A stretch of DNA of 64,000 nucleotides from Microtetraspora malaysiensis (GCF_001528665.1 NZ_BBYJ01000004.1:560472-624471); one strand, 5' to 3'; positions 20,469 to 29,206 are shown, numbered from the stretch's first letter. The notes: generated from the letters alone by a model not told the origin. Numbers and translations: made by a program.

Positions 20469-21647
20469 TCAGCCGCGCAGGCGCACCGGAAGGGTGGTCA
20501 GCCTGCTCCCCTGAATGCCGCCGAAGTCGGCCTGAAGGAGCTCGGCGTACGGCACGGCAAGCCTCGCGTGAGGGAAGTCGGCCCGGATCACGTCCACGAC
20601 GACGCGCAGCTGCACCTGGGCCAAGTGCGCGCCGGTGCAGTAGTGGGGGCCCGCGCCGAAGGTGAGGTCTGGGCCGATCGAGCGCCGGGGGTCGGTGTTG
20701 ATGCCCTGGATGTCGATGAGAATCGGAGAGCGGGCGGGGAGCCTCAGCCCGGCGAGGTCGATCTCGGCTGACGTGAAGCGCCAGAGGGTGAAGGGCGCCG
20801 GCGCGTGTTCGCGCAGCGTGTCGCGGACGAGGTCCTCGACCGCGGTCCCGTCCGCCACGGCGTGGTCTTCCCCGAAGAAACGTGCGAGCAGGAAGCCCAG
20901 CGACGGGTCGGTGGTCAGCTGCCCGGCGTAGATCAGGGTGAAGAGCAGGTAGTGAAGTTGCGATCGAGTGATCTCGCCGGGGACCCGGTCGCGGAGCTTG
21001 ACGGCGAGGCCGTGGCGGCCCTCCTCCAGCGCGGCGGCGGCCAGATCGGCGAAGGCGGCCATCGCCATGCCGACCTCCTCGGGGTTACCGCTGTACATGC
21101 GGCGGCAGGCGGCGATGGCCTGATCGACGCGGTCGAGCGGGACGCCGAGCAGGTCGCAGATCACGGTAAGCGGGAACCGGGTGGTGAAGTCCGCCGTCAG
21201 ATCCACCGCCTCGCCGGCCTCGCCGGTCTCGCCGGTCTCGCCGGCCACGCCGGCCAGCAGGGAGCGGGCGATCGCGGCGACCCTCTCGGCGTAGCCACTC
21301 ATGCGCCGGGCGGTGAACAGCGGGGCGTGCGCCTGGCGCAGGCGGGTGTGTGCCGGGCCGTCGAAAGTCGTGAGTGACGGCTGGACGGCGGCGGCCGGTT
21401 CGAGCCCCGCGAGGCGCGGCTCCCAGTCGGCAGGGGCGAAAGCGGGGTCCTTGACGATGCGGGGATGGACGAGGGCCTCCCGGGCGAGCACGTCATCGGT
21501 GATGATCCACACCGGGCCGCCGGCCGGGGCCTGGGCCCGGACGATGGGACCCGCCGCGCGCATGGCGGCGCGGCCGGGATGCGGCTCGGTGAGCCCGCGG
21601 GTGGTGATCGCGAACGGGTCGATGGCGGCATCGGGCGCGGCGGTCAT
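20469..21647 (-). CDS. cytochrome P450 with altered K- and I-helix motifs
   Basis: A 392-residue P450. The heme loop is canonical (FGAGPHYCTGAHLA, Cys337). The usually invariant ExxR reads DTLR (Asp276-Arg279). The I-helix reads AGQLTT (241-246), lacking the acidic residue that normally precedes Thr. A short Gly-Glu-Thr/Ala repeat (about 136-146) lies in the D-E region. ATG 21647 has GAGGGAGA 4 nt upstream; another ATG at 21680 overlaps the exporter stop. Genes are ordered exporter then P450, so this P450 may make or modify a compound that the exporter removes. The catalytic competence of the variant motifs is uncertain. Confidence 0.87.
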   Translation of the reverse strand: MTAAPDAAIDPFAITTRGLTEPHPGRAAMRAAGPIVRAQAPAGGPVWIITDDVLAREALVHPRIVKDPAFAPADWEPRLAGLEPAAAVQPSLTTFDGPAHTRLRQAHAPLFTARRMSGYAERVAAIARSLLAGVAGETGETGEAGEAVDLTADFTTRFPLTVICDLLGVPLDRVDQAIAACRRMYSGNPEEVGMAMAAFADLAAAALEEGRHGLAVKLRDRVPGEITRSQLHYLLFTLIYAGQLTTDPSLGFLLARFFGEDHAVADGTAVEDLVRDTLREHAPAPFTLWRFTSAEIDLAGLRLPARSPILIDIQGINTDPRRSIGPDLTFGAGPHYCTGAHLAQVQLRVVVDVIRADFPHARLAVPYAELLQADFGGIQGSRLTTLPVRLRG

Positions 21648-21676
21648 CGGCTCTCCCTCAGCGGTGGATCTCGCGG

Positions 21677-23146
21677 TCATGCGTGCGGCGCGTGCGCGCG
21701 AGCGGGGAGGAGGAACATCAGGGCGGCCGCGACGACGTAGCAGGCGATCTGCCACGGCAGGATCGCGGCCAGGCCATCCCCGTAGGCGGCGAGGGGGGTG
21801 GCTGCGCCGGTGAAGGAGCCTTCGACCCGGGCGAAGAACACGGCACCGAGGGCGGCGACGCCGAGCGCGTTGCCGAGCTGGGTGACGGTGGTGAGAACGC
21901 CGCCCGCGGCGCCGGCGTCCTTACCCGGCACGCCGGCGAGGACGACGTTGATCAGGGACGGGGCGGTGAGTCCCAGTCCCAGACCGCCGAGGAACAGCGG
22001 TGCGGCGAGGGCCCAGAAGGAGGGAGCGGCGCCGCCGCGGACGAGCAGCAGCAGGACGACCTGGGACGCGGCCAGGACCAGGGCGCCGGAGACGATCAGG
22101 GCGCGGCCGGCGCGGTGCGCGAGCTGGGCGCCGACGCCCGAGGTGACGATCGAGCCGACGGCGTACGGAAGGATCACCAGGCCGGTCTCGAGCGCGGTGC
22201 GGCCGGTGCCGAGTTGCAGGTAGAGGGACAACAGGAGGAAGAAGGAGCCGATCGCCCCGAAGAACAGCAGGCTCACCGACAGGCCGCCGGCGAAGGCGCG
22301 CACGCGCAGCAGGGCGGGGTCGAGGATGGGCTGACCGCCACGTGCGGCGAGCCGCCGTTCACGCAGGAGGAACAGGGCGGCGACGAAGATCGCGGAGGCG
22401 AGGATGGCGAACCCCCACCAGGGCCAGCCCCATTCGCGGCCCTGCACCAAGGGCAGGAGCAAAAGCACCGAGGCAGCCGCGGCGAGCATCGCGCCGGGCA
22501 GATCCAGACGGGCGCCGCCCGCCGCTGTGGACTCGGGCAGGAAGCGGATCCCGATGATCAGCCCGATGATCGCGATCGGCACGTTAACCCAGAAGACCGC
22601 CCGCCAGCCCAGGCCCAGCAGGTCGGCTTCGGTCAGGACCCCGCCGAGCAGCGGACCGGCCACGGAGGCCAGGCCCAGCACGGCGCCGTAGACGCCGAGT
22701 GCCTTGCCCCGCGCCTCCGGCGCGAACGAGGCGCGGATCACGCCGAACACCTGCGGGATCATCAGCCCGCCGGCCAGACCCTGCGCGACGCGCATGCCGA
22801 TGAGCGCGCCGGATGTCGGCGCCAGCCCGCAGCCGGCCGACGCCAGCATGAACCCGCCCAGCCCCAGGAGGAACACCCGTCGGCGTCCGAACTGGTCGCC
22901 GACGCGGCCGCCGGTGATCAGACCCGCTCCGACGGCGAGGGTGTACCCGGCGAGCGTCCACTGCAGGGCAGCCTCGCCGGCGCCCAGGTCCGCGGCGATC
23001 TGGGGGGCAGCCACGCTGACGATCGTGGCGTCGAGCAGCTCCATGAAGGAGGCGATGAGGACCGCGGCCAGGACGACGGCCGCGGCCCGTCCGGACAGGG
23101 GGGCGGGAGTGGCGCCGCTGTTGCGGCGGGACGAAGTGGTGATCAC
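21677..23146 (-). CDS. MFS drug exporter, DHA2 (EmrB/QacA) family
   Basis: A 489-residue membrane protein with about 14 predicted helices. It carries the DHA2 motifs LDATIVSVAAPQIAADLG (motif D1), GGRVGDQFGRRRVFLLG (motif A) and GLGLTAPSLINVVLAGVP (motif C-like region). It is a proton-driven exporter of small molecules or drugs. GTG 23146 is the start. It is divergent from a MarR regulator across a region with three operator repeats, so it is probably MarR-repressed and ligand-induced. The P450 gene follows directly (stop within 30 bp of its start) and is probably co-transcribed. Confidence 0.92.
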   Translation of the reverse strand: MITTSSRRNSGATPAPLSGRAAAVVLAAVLIASFMELLDATIVSVAAPQIAADLGAGEAALQWTLAGYTLAVGAGLITGGRVGDQFGRRRVFLLGLGGFMLASAGCGLAPTSGALIGMRVAQGLAGGLMIPQVFGVIRASFAPEARGKALGVYGAVLGLASVAGPLLGGVLTEADLLGLGWRAVFWVNVPIAIIGLIIGIRFLPESTAAGGARLDLPGAMLAAAASVLLLLPLVQGREWGWPWWGFAILASAIFVAALFLLRERRLAARGGQPILDPALLRVRAFAGGLSVSLLFFGAIGSFFLLLSLYLQLGTGRTALETGLVILPYAVGSIVTSGVGAQLAHRAGRALIVSGALVLAASQVVLLLLVRGGAAPSFWALAAPLFLGGLGLGLTAPSLINVVLAGVPGKDAGAAGGVLTTVTQLGNALGVAALGAVFFARVEGSFTGAATPLAAYGDGLAAILPWQIACYVVAAALMFLLPARAHAPHA

Positions 23147-23188
23147 GCTGAGCCTGCACTCCAGGATCGGACGAATGCGATATCATTG

Positions 23189-23266
23189 CTGCACAGAACA
23201 GCAGTAGCGATGCCGACTACTGCTCTATGCAGCAAACGCTAGCACGGGATTACTGCACAGGGCAGC
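23189..23266. promoter_or_regulatory. three operator repeats, probable MarR sites
   Basis: Three 14-bp copies of CTGCNCNNNNCAGC lie at 23189-23202 (CTGCACAGAACAGC), 23220-23233 (CTGCTCTATGCAGC) and 23253-23266 (CTGCACAGGGCAGC). Start-to-start spacings are 31 and 33 bp, about three helical turns, so they face one side of the DNA. They fill the region between the divergent exporter and MarR genes, as expected for an autoregulated MarR switch. Confidence 0.7.
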
Positions 23267-23289
23267 GAATTGAGTGGGGTACAGCCACG

Positions 23290-23769
23290 ATGACGGGGTC
23301 CGACCAGGACAGACGCGCACTACTCGACGAGCTCATCACGGCCGCGGTGCCCAGCTGGGCGATCCTGGTGGTCCAGCTCAACAACGTCGTGGCGGCCAGC
23401 CTGGGCGTCTCCGACACCGATGTGCAATGCCTGTACGTGCTGGACCAGCAGGGCCCCACGACACCGGGAGCACTGGCCAAGCGGGTCAACATCACCACGG
23501 GCTCGGCCACGCGCATGATCGATCGGCTGGTCGCCGCCGGCTGCGTGCGCCGCGTGCCGGCTCCTGGCGACCGCAGGCGGATCCTCATCGAGCCCACCAA
23601 GGAAGGCCTCGACAGAGTGCGGGCCGCCTACGCGGGGCTGATCGAACGGACGCGAGATGACGTGAGCGGCTACACCGACGAAGAACTCGCCGCGGTGCTG
23701 CGCTTCGTCAGAGCGGCCGAGCGCAGCACCGCCGCCGAGATCCACCGCCTCAAGTCGGCCGGCGACTGA
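23290..23769 (+). CDS. MarR family transcriptional regulator
   Basis: A 159-residue winged-helix protein. The HTH region is QQGPTTPGALAKRVNITTGSATRMIDRLVAAG and the wing is RRVPAPGDRRRILIEPTKEG. It is a dimeric, usually ligand-released repressor. ATG 23290 was chosen over an upstream ATG (23227) because the longer form would translate through two operator repeats. It is divergent from the DHA2 exporter, which it presumably controls together with itself. Confidence 0.88.
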   Translation: MTGSDQDRRALLDELITAAVPSWAILVVQLNNVVAASLGVSDTDVQCLYVLDQQGPTTPGALAKRVNITTGSATRMIDRLVAAGCVRRVPAPGDRRRILIEPTKEGLDRVRAAYAGLIERTRDDVSGYTDEELAAVLRFVRAAERSTAAEIHRLKSAGD

Positions 23770-23776
23770 GCGCGCG

Positions 23777-23850
23777 AGAAGATCCGGCCAGGGCCGGGGT
23801 TACAGCTTTCCGATACGGGAGGAGATCCGGCGAAGGCCGGGGTTACAGCA
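23777..23850. repeat. tandem duplication of a stop codon and hairpin
   Basis: Two copies of a ~27-nt unit (GATCCGGC...GCCGGGGTTACAGC) start 47 nt apart. On the minus strand each reads TGTAACCCCGGCC-loop-GGCCGGATC, that is, the end of the SDR gene with its stop and a small hairpin. The promoter-distal copy lies outside the gene and may be a duplicated terminator. Confidence 0.6.
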
Positions 23851-24739
23851 TCGCCTGCATCGATGCGCCGCCCTGCTGTCCGAGGGTGGTGGGCCGGAGG
23901 TACGGCTCCTCGGCCATGACGGCCTCCCAGTTGTCGCGCACCGCCTCGGGGGTGATCGCGTCGTCCCGCCATCCGGGGCCCTCGGCGACGAAGATGCGGG
24001 CGACCCGGCCGCCGCCGACGGAGAACACCTCTCCGCTGGTCTCGCAGCTCTCGTGCGCGAGGTAGGCGACCAGCGGGCTGATCCGCTCCGGGGTGAACTT
24101 GGCCTCGAACTCGGCCGGGAGCAGTGTCTCGGTCATCCGCGTCCAGGCGATCGGCGCGATCGCGTTGGCCTTGATGTTGGCGCGGGCGCCCTCGATGCCG
24201 AGCGTCTTGGTCAGGCCGACCAGCCCCATCTTCGCGGTGGAGTAGTTGGCCTGGCCGAAGTTGCCGAACAGCCCCGCCGGCGAAGAGGTGTTGACGATAC
24301 GGCCGTACCCCTGCTCCTTCATGTGCGGGAACGCGGCCCGGCTCACCAGGAACGCCCCGCGCACGTGGACGGCGATGACCGCGTCGAAGTCCTCGACGCC
24401 CATCTTCCCGAAGGACTTGTCGCGCAGGATGCCGGCGTTGTTGACGACGACGTCGATCCGGCCGAAGGCGTCGCGTGCCGCCTGCACGATGGCCTGGGCG
24501 CCCTCCGGGGTGGCGACGCTGTCCGCGTTCACGACCGCCTCGCCGCCGTTCTTGGTGATCAGCTCGACGACCTCCGCGGCCGGGCCGGTCGAGGCGCCGC
24601 TGCCGTCGAGCGCGCCGCCGAGGTCGTTCACGACGACCTTCGCGCCCCGCTCGGCGAGCAGGAGCGCGTGCGAGCGGCCGAGCCCGTGGCCCGCGCCGGT
24701 GACGATGGCGACCTTCCCGTCGAACCTGAGATCGGACAT
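23843..24739 (-). CDS. SDR oxidoreductase (MFE-2/17beta-HSD4-like 3-hydroxyacyl dehydrogenase)
   Basis: A 298-residue short-chain dehydrogenase. The NAD(P) motif is TGAGHGLGRSHALLLAERGAK with NDLGG at the end of strand 2, typical of multifunctional enzyme type 2 relatives. The catalytic set is Asn (VVNNAG), Ser (NTSSPAG) and Tyr-Lys (NYSTAKMG). It should oxidise 3-hydroxyacyl-CoA or steroid alcohols. The C-terminal ~60 residues extend beyond the minimal SDR fold. ATG 24739 follows a G-rich, weak ribosome site; an open frame extends upstream but has no family similarity. It is divergent from the DapB-like gene. Confidence 0.87.
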   Translation of the reverse strand: MSDLRFDGKVAIVTGAGHGLGRSHALLLAERGAKVVVNDLGGALDGSGASTGPAAEVVELITKNGGEAVVNADSVATPEGAQAIVQAARDAFGRIDVVVNNAGILRDKSFGKMGVEDFDAVIAVHVRGAFLVSRAAFPHMKEQGYGRIVNTSSPAGLFGNFGQANYSTAKMGLVGLTKTLGIEGARANIKANAIAPIAWTRMTETLLPAEFEAKFTPERISPLVAYLAHESCETSGEVFSVGGGRVARIFVAEGPGWRDDAITPEAVRDNWEAVMAEEPYLRPTTLGQQGGASMQAML

Positions 24740-24927
24740 CCCGTCCCGCCCTTCCGAAGAGAACAACATTCTGGTGCCCGTGCAAACAATAACTCCCCCT
24801 CCCGTAAGGGACATCAGACGACAATCTGCCTTTGCAGATAGTGATCGACTCAGTAAATTTCTGCTATAGTCCTTGATCCCGCACGGGCATGGGTGAAAGC
24901 GACGGCACACCTGACGGGAGGCCCCCG

Positions 24928-25986
24928 ATGCCCTCATCTCCACCGCTGCGCGTGGTCCAGTGGGCCACCGGCGCAGTCGGGGGGTACGCGCTCCGCGATG
25001 TGATCAACAGGTCGGACTTCGAGCTGGCCGGGGTCCTCGTCTACGACCCGGACAAGGTCGGGGTCGACGCGGGGGAACTGGTGGGCCTCGGCGCCACCGG
25101 GGTCCGGTGCACCGACGACGTCGACGAGATCCTCGCGCTCGACGCCGACTGCGTGCTGCACATGCCGCTCCCCGCCGCCTACTTCGGTGGTGATCCGGCG
25201 AGCGACGTGGAGGCCGTCTGCGCCCTGCTGTCCTCCGGCAAGAACGTCATCACCACCGCCGGATTCGTCTACCCCCGCGCGCACGGCCCGCGCCTGGTCG
25301 AGCGGCTGGAGACGGCGTGCGCGCACGGCGGGACGTCGCTGCACGGCACCGGCATCAACCCCGGGTTCATGAGCGACCTGCTGCCGCTCGCGCTGAGCGG
25401 GCTGTCCGGCCGCATCGACCACATCTACGTGCGCGAGTCGTCCGACTACCGGGGCCATCCGTCCCGCCAGATCGTCACGGACCTGATCGGGTTCACCCGC
25501 GAGCCGAAGGACTACGCCGCGACCGTCCGGCCGTTCCGGGCGTTCCAGCGGGCGCTGTTCTCCGAGAGCGTGCAGCTCGTCGCGCACGCGCTCGGCGTCG
25601 ACCTCGACGACGTCGAGGAGAGCGACGAGTACGACCTGGCCGCCGACGAGTTCGAGATCGCCGCGGGGGTGGTGCGGCCGGGCACGGTCTGCGCGTCCCG
25701 GTGGGTCTTCAGCGGCCTGGTCAGGGGACGGCCCCTCATGACCGTCGAGTGCGTCTACAAGGCGGACGCCACTCGGGTGTCGCGGTGGGCCCCGCCGGGC
25801 TTCGCCGTCCACATCCAGGGCCGTCCCTCGATGGCGGTGGCGATCGACGAGGTGGAGCACGGCCTGGCCGGGGCGGCGGCGCACGCCGTCAACTCGATCG
25901 CCTCCGTGTGCGCCGCGCCGCCGGGCATCCGCACGGTCCTCGACCTGCCGCTCACCGTCGGACGCGGCACCGTACGGCTCGCCTGA
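24928..25986 (+). CDS. DapB-like NAD(P)-dependent oxidoreductase
   Basis: A 352-residue protein with an N-terminal dihydrodipicolinate-reductase-type Rossmann domain (RVVQWATGAVGGYALRDVI) and a C-terminal domain like 2,4-diaminopentanoate dehydrogenases (GTGINPGFMSDLLPLAL). In actinobacteria such proteins occur among lipid and steroid catabolism genes, but their reaction is undefined. ATG 24928 has GGGAGG 6 nt upstream; an ATG at 24889 is possible but lacks one. A TATAGT -10-like element lies at 24865-24870. It converges with the MBL-fold gene. Confidence 0.78.
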   Translation: MPSSPPLRVVQWATGAVGGYALRDVINRSDFELAGVLVYDPDKVGVDAGELVGLGATGVRCTDDVDEILALDADCVLHMPLPAAYFGGDPASDVEAVCALLSSGKNVITTAGFVYPRAHGPRLVERLETACAHGGTSLHGTGINPGFMSDLLPLALSGLSGRIDHIYVRESSDYRGHPSRQIVTDLIGFTREPKDYAATVRPFRAFQRALFSESVQLVAHALGVDLDDVEESDEYDLAADEFEIAAGVVRPGTVCASRWVFSGLVRGRPLMTVECVYKADATRVSRWAPPGFAVHIQGRPSMAVAIDEVEHGLAGAAAHAVNSIASVCAAPPGIRTVLDLPLTVGRGTVRLA

Positions 25987-26034
25987 CGGGGCGTCGTTCC
26001 GGCGAAGTGACCGACCGGCCGAGGTCCGTGGCCC

Positions 26035-27102
26035 CTACTGGTTTTCCGCGAAAAGCCATACGTCGGGCTCGCCCGCGACCCGGGTCGCCAGGCCCCTGAC
26101 CTCCAGCCACACCAGGTGGGCGAGGGTCTCGTTGGTCGCGGAGCGCCGCATGAACAGCGGAATCGTCTCCCACGGCCGCGACCAGGTGAGGCGGGTGGCC
26201 AGCTCCCAGCAGGTCACGCCGTCCGCCGCCTTGAGCACGGCCGCGACCTCGGCGAGCCGCTCCTCGTGGTGGCCGATCACGTAGTCCACCCGCTCCGACA
26301 GTTCCAGGAAGCGGTACTCGTGGGCGGGCAGCACCTCGTCCACGTCCAGCTTGCCGACGCTCCGCAGCGAGTCGAGGTAGTCCGCCAGCGGGTTGGCCGC
26401 CGACTGCGGGTGGACGGCCACGTGCGGCGTGATGCGGGGAAGCACATGGTCGCCGGAGAAGAGCAGCTTGCGGTCGGCCTCGACGAAGCACAGGTGGCCC
26501 GGCGAGTGACCGGGCGTCCAGAGGGCCTTCAGGTTCCAGCCGGGCAGGTCGAGGCGCTCGCCGTCCTCAATCAGCCGGTCCGGCACGGCCGTCGAGACGT
26601 AGCTGCGCATCATCATCGACGCCCCGGCGAGCTCCTGGGCCGTCAGGTCCGGCACGCCGCAGCGGAGCAGCAGCTCGCGCCCCCGGTCCGCGAGCTCCTT
26701 GATGCCCGGCTCGTCGTAGCGGTCGTGCACCAGCCGGGCGTCCTCGGGGTGCAGCCCGATCCACGCGCCGGACGCCTCCCGGAGCCGTCCCGCGAGGCCG
26801 TAGTGGTCCGGGTGGATGTGCGTCACCAGCACGGCCTTGATGTCGGTGACCGCGTATCCCGCCACGCCGAGGCCGGCGGAGAGCGCCTCGTACGCCTCGT
26901 CGGTGTTCCACCCCGCGTCGATGACCGCGACGCCGTCCGGCAACTCCATCGCGTACACCAGGACGTACCGCAGCGGGTTGATCGGGATCGGCACCGGGAT
27001 CGACCAGAGTCCGGGCCGCACCCGCTCCACTTCGGGCAGCGCCCCTCCGTTCCAGGCCGCACGCTGCTGCTCGTTCGCCGCGGTCACCATCGGCTTGCTC
27101 AT
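26035..27102 (-). CDS. MBL-fold metallo-hydrolase
   Basis: A 355-residue metallo-beta-lactamase-fold hydrolase. The metal motif is THIHPDHYGLAG (HxHxDH), followed by further ligand regions TPGHSPGHLCFVEADRKLLFSGDH and LPAHEYRF. The C-terminal ~80 residues form a helical/winged extension as in lactonase or thioesterase-like relatives. Such enzymes hydrolyse thioesters, lactones or similar bonds. The start is ATG 27102, with GGGG 8 nt upstream; GTG 27108 is equally possible. Its neighbours suggest lipid or xenobiotic catabolism. Confidence 0.82.
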   Translation of the reverse strand: MSKPMVTAANEQQRAAWNGGALPEVERVRPGLWSIPVPIPINPLRYVLVYAMELPDGVAVIDAGWNTDEAYEALSAGLGVAGYAVTDIKAVLVTHIHPDHYGLAGRLREASGAWIGLHPEDARLVHDRYDEPGIKELADRGRELLLRCGVPDLTAQELAGASMMMRSYVSTAVPDRLIEDGERLDLPGWNLKALWTPGHSPGHLCFVEADRKLLFSGDHVLPRITPHVAVHPQSAANPLADYLDSLRSVGKLDVDEVLPAHEYRFLELSERVDYVIGHHEERLAEVAAVLKAADGVTCWELATRLTWSRPWETIPLFMRRSATNETLAHLVWLEVRGLATRVAGEPDVWLFAENQ

Positions 27103-27147
27103 CGGCACTGCCCCTTTCGCCGGAACGATTCTGCCCCGGCTACCGAA

Positions 27148-28437
27148 TCAAGTTCTAGTCGGGGCGGGTACGGGGGCCGTCCGACGGGCCGGGAGCCGTA
27201 CGAACAGGAGGGACGAGACGAGGATCAGGACGGCCACGGCCGCCCAGGTGCCGCCGATGCCGAGGCCGGTGGTCAGCGGGCCCAGCCCGAGCGTGATCAG
27301 CAGGCCGCCGAACTGGAGCTGGAGGGAGTCCACGGACATCACCGTGGCGCGCCGGGCCGACTCCACCCGCAGATGGATCAGCTCGCCGCGGACCAGCTCC
27401 TCGACGGAGAGCGCCGCGAAGACGAGGAAGTACGCCACGCCCGCCGCGACGACGCCCGCCGTGCCGGACAGCGCGACCGACGCCGCCAGCCCGCCGAGCG
27501 ACGCGGCGGCCACCGCGATCGCGGCGACCGCGGCGCGGGTGGACGTGCGGAGGAGCCGGGCCACGAGCGGGGCGACCGAGCTCCCGACGGCGTTCGCGGC
27601 GAAGCCGACGGCGGCCACGAACGCGTAGACCGTGCTCCCCGACTCCAGCCGGCCGGTGAGCTCGGCCAGCCGCACCGGCGTCAGCGTCTCGATGGCGGCC
27701 AGCATCATCCCGCCCGCCGCCGAGACCAGCAGCAGCCGGGCCAGGCCCCGGTCGCGCACCGCCATGTGGAGGCCGTCCCGGATCGTCAGCGGGACGTCCG
27801 CGAGGATCTCGCCGAACCGCGATCGGACCGTCCCACCGATCGACGCCGACCGCCGCGGCTCCGGCATCGCGACGACGACCGCGACGAGCGCGGCGGCCGC
27901 CGCGACCGCGCCGCACCACACCGGGACCGAGAGCCGCAGCACCTCGTCGCCGGGCAGCACCAGCGGCACGAGACCGCCCGCGAGCACCCCGCCGAGCAGG
28001 GCCGTCGAACTCGCGGCGGACCCCACAGCGAGGCCGGGCTTGAGATCGGCGTCCGGCCCCTCGGCCGCGTGCAGCGCGTCGACGTACCAGGCCTGGGCGG
28101 GGCCGCTGGACAGCGCCCGCGCGACGCCCTTGAACAGCGAGGCCACGAAGAACAGCCACACGGAGTCGGCCAGGGCCATCACGACGAGGCCGACCGCGCT
28201 GAAGCCGGTGCCGACCGCGAGCACCGTACGGCGCCCCACGACGTCGGCGAGCCCGCCGGTCGGCAGCTCCAGCACCACGATGGTGACGGAGTACACCGCA
28301 CCCACCAGGCCGATCTCGCCCAGGTCGAGCCCCCTGGCGGACATCAGCAGCACCATCGGCGCCATCATGAGCCCCGGCGGCAGCCACATCAGGAACTGGA
28401 CGAGGGCGTACCGCCGCCGCGCGCTCGCCGCGCTCAC
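27148..28437 (-). CDS. MFS transporter
   Basis: A 429-residue membrane protein with about 12 helices. MFS motif A is GGLADVVGRRTVLAVGTGFS. The closest types are MFS drug-efflux proteins. Substrate unknown. I place the start at GTG 28437, with GGGG 7 nt upstream and 4 bp after the stop of the ArsR-like gene; an ATG at 28452 inside that gene is an alternative. The two genes form a minus-strand operon, so the exporter is probably controlled by the regulator before it. Confidence 0.85.
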   Translation of the reverse strand: MSAASARRRYALVQFLMWLPPGLMMAPMVLLMSARGLDLGEIGLVGAVYSVTIVVLELPTGGLADVVGRRTVLAVGTGFSAVGLVVMALADSVWLFFVASLFKGVARALSSGPAQAWYVDALHAAEGPDADLKPGLAVGSAASSTALLGGVLAGGLVPLVLPGDEVLRLSVPVWCGAVAAAAALVAVVVAMPEPRRSASIGGTVRSRFGEILADVPLTIRDGLHMAVRDRGLARLLLVSAAGGMMLAAIETLTPVRLAELTGRLESGSTVYAFVAAVGFAANAVGSSVAPLVARLLRTSTRAAVAAIAVAAASLGGLAASVALSGTAGVVAAGVAYFLVFAALSVEELVRGELIHLRVESARRATVMSVDSLQLQFGGLLITLGLGPLTTGLGIGGTWAAVAVLILVSSLLFVRLPARRTAPVPAPTRT

Positions 28438-28441
28438 CACG

Positions 28442-29011
28442 TCACCCCACATAGCCGCGCACCGGGTGGGCGCTGACGAACACGGCCACGCGCTCGGTGT
28501 CGGGCGCGTCCTTGTCGCGCTCCTCAAGCTCCTGGACCATGGCGGAGACCCGCTCGTAGAGCATCGTGACCGAGGCGGGCGTGAGCCGCGCGATGTCGTC
28601 GGACATGCCGGCCGCCTCGATCCACTCCGGGCCGAAGGACGCGCTCTCCCGGTCGAACGACTCGACGGTGGACCTGAGCAGCTCAAGCTGCCTGCGGCGC
28701 ATGAAGGAGACCGCCTCGCGCCCCTCGGGCGTGCCGGCCAGTTCGAGGTTGCTCCACGACGTGTACGCGTGAACCGCCCGCCAGCGGCGCTCGCGCCGGT
28801 CGCGCTGCTCGCTGTCCTCCTCGACGAAGCCGTACTTGGCGAGCTGGCGCAGGTGATAGCTGGTCGAGCCGGAGCTCTCGCCGAACATGGCGGCCAGCTC
28901 GGTGGCCGTGGCGGGCCCTTGACTCCGCAACGCGCCGAGGAGGCGGACGCGCAGCGGGTGGGCCACGGCCTTGAGCGCCCGTGGATCGGTGACATGGAAG
29001 GAGTCGTTCAT
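28442..29011 (-). CDS. ArsR-like winged-helix regulator
   Basis: A 189-residue protein. The N-terminal ~85 residues form an ArsR-type winged HTH (RALKAVAHPLRVRLLGALRSQ, then ELAAMFGESSGSTSYHLRQLAKYG). The C-terminal half is helical and probably dimerises or senses. No metal-binding cysteines are present, so metal sensing is unlikely. ATG 29011 is the start, with a weak GAAG ribosome site. It is the first gene of an operon with the MFS transporter. An AT-rich inverted-repeat region lies directly upstream. Confidence 0.83.
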   Translation of the reverse strand: MNDSFHVTDPRALKAVAHPLRVRLLGALRSQGPATATELAAMFGESSGSTSYHLRQLAKYGFVEEDSEQRDRRERRWRAVHAYTSWSNLELAGTPEGREAVSFMRRRQLELLRSTVESFDRESASFGPEWIEAAGMSDDIARLTPASVTMLYERVSAMVQELEERDKDAPDTERVAVFVSAHPVRGYVG

Positions 29012-29028
29012 GCTTCAGCATCTAACAT

Positions 29029-29067
29029 CACAAAGAGAACTTTGCAAATATATCTTTGCGATTTGTG
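29029..29067. promoter_or_regulatory. AT-rich inverted repeats, probable ArsR-like operator/promoter
   Basis: CAAAG-AGAA-CTTTG (29031-29044) is a perfect inverted repeat. It is nested in CACAAA...TTTGTG (29029-29067), with CTTTGC repeated at 29040 and 29054. This is the most AT-rich stretch nearby and lies 18-56 nt upstream of the regulator start. Confidence 0.5.
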
Positions 29068-29171
29068 AAACTTTCACGGCCGTCCAGGCGCGGAGCGGCT
29101 CATCGCACGAGCCCCGGCCGCTGATCGTTGACGGAGCGGGAGAGGCCGGGCGACCATCGAGGCGCTTCCAT

Positions 29172-29185
29172 TGGGAGCGCTCCCA
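29172..29185. promoter_or_regulatory. CebR operator (perfect)
   Basis: TGGGAGCGCTCCCA is the exact 14-bp palindrome bound by CebR/CelR, the LacI-family cellobiose-responsive repressors of actinomycetes. It lies 21 nt before the GH9 cellulase start. No cebR gene is in the window. Confidence 0.9.
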
Positions 29186-29206
29186 CACTCCCCCCAAGGA
29201 TCCCCC

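Noticed and set aside
21220-21250. Short GAG/ACC-type codon repeat inside the 20469 P450 as a mobile or microsatellite element
   Set aside because: Only about four imperfect units, in frame, encoding a Gly-Glu-Thr/Ala loop; ordinary low complexity.
24760-24772. AGAACAACATTCT between the SDR and DapB-like genes as a KstR-type site
   Set aside because: Lacks the AACNNGTT core; only outer half-sites match. Left as a weak resemblance.
27122-27156. GGAACGATTCTG and GAATCAAGTTCTAG upstream of the MBL-fold gene as KstR-type sites
   Set aside because: Each has one good half-site, but neither fits TNNAACNNGTTNNA.
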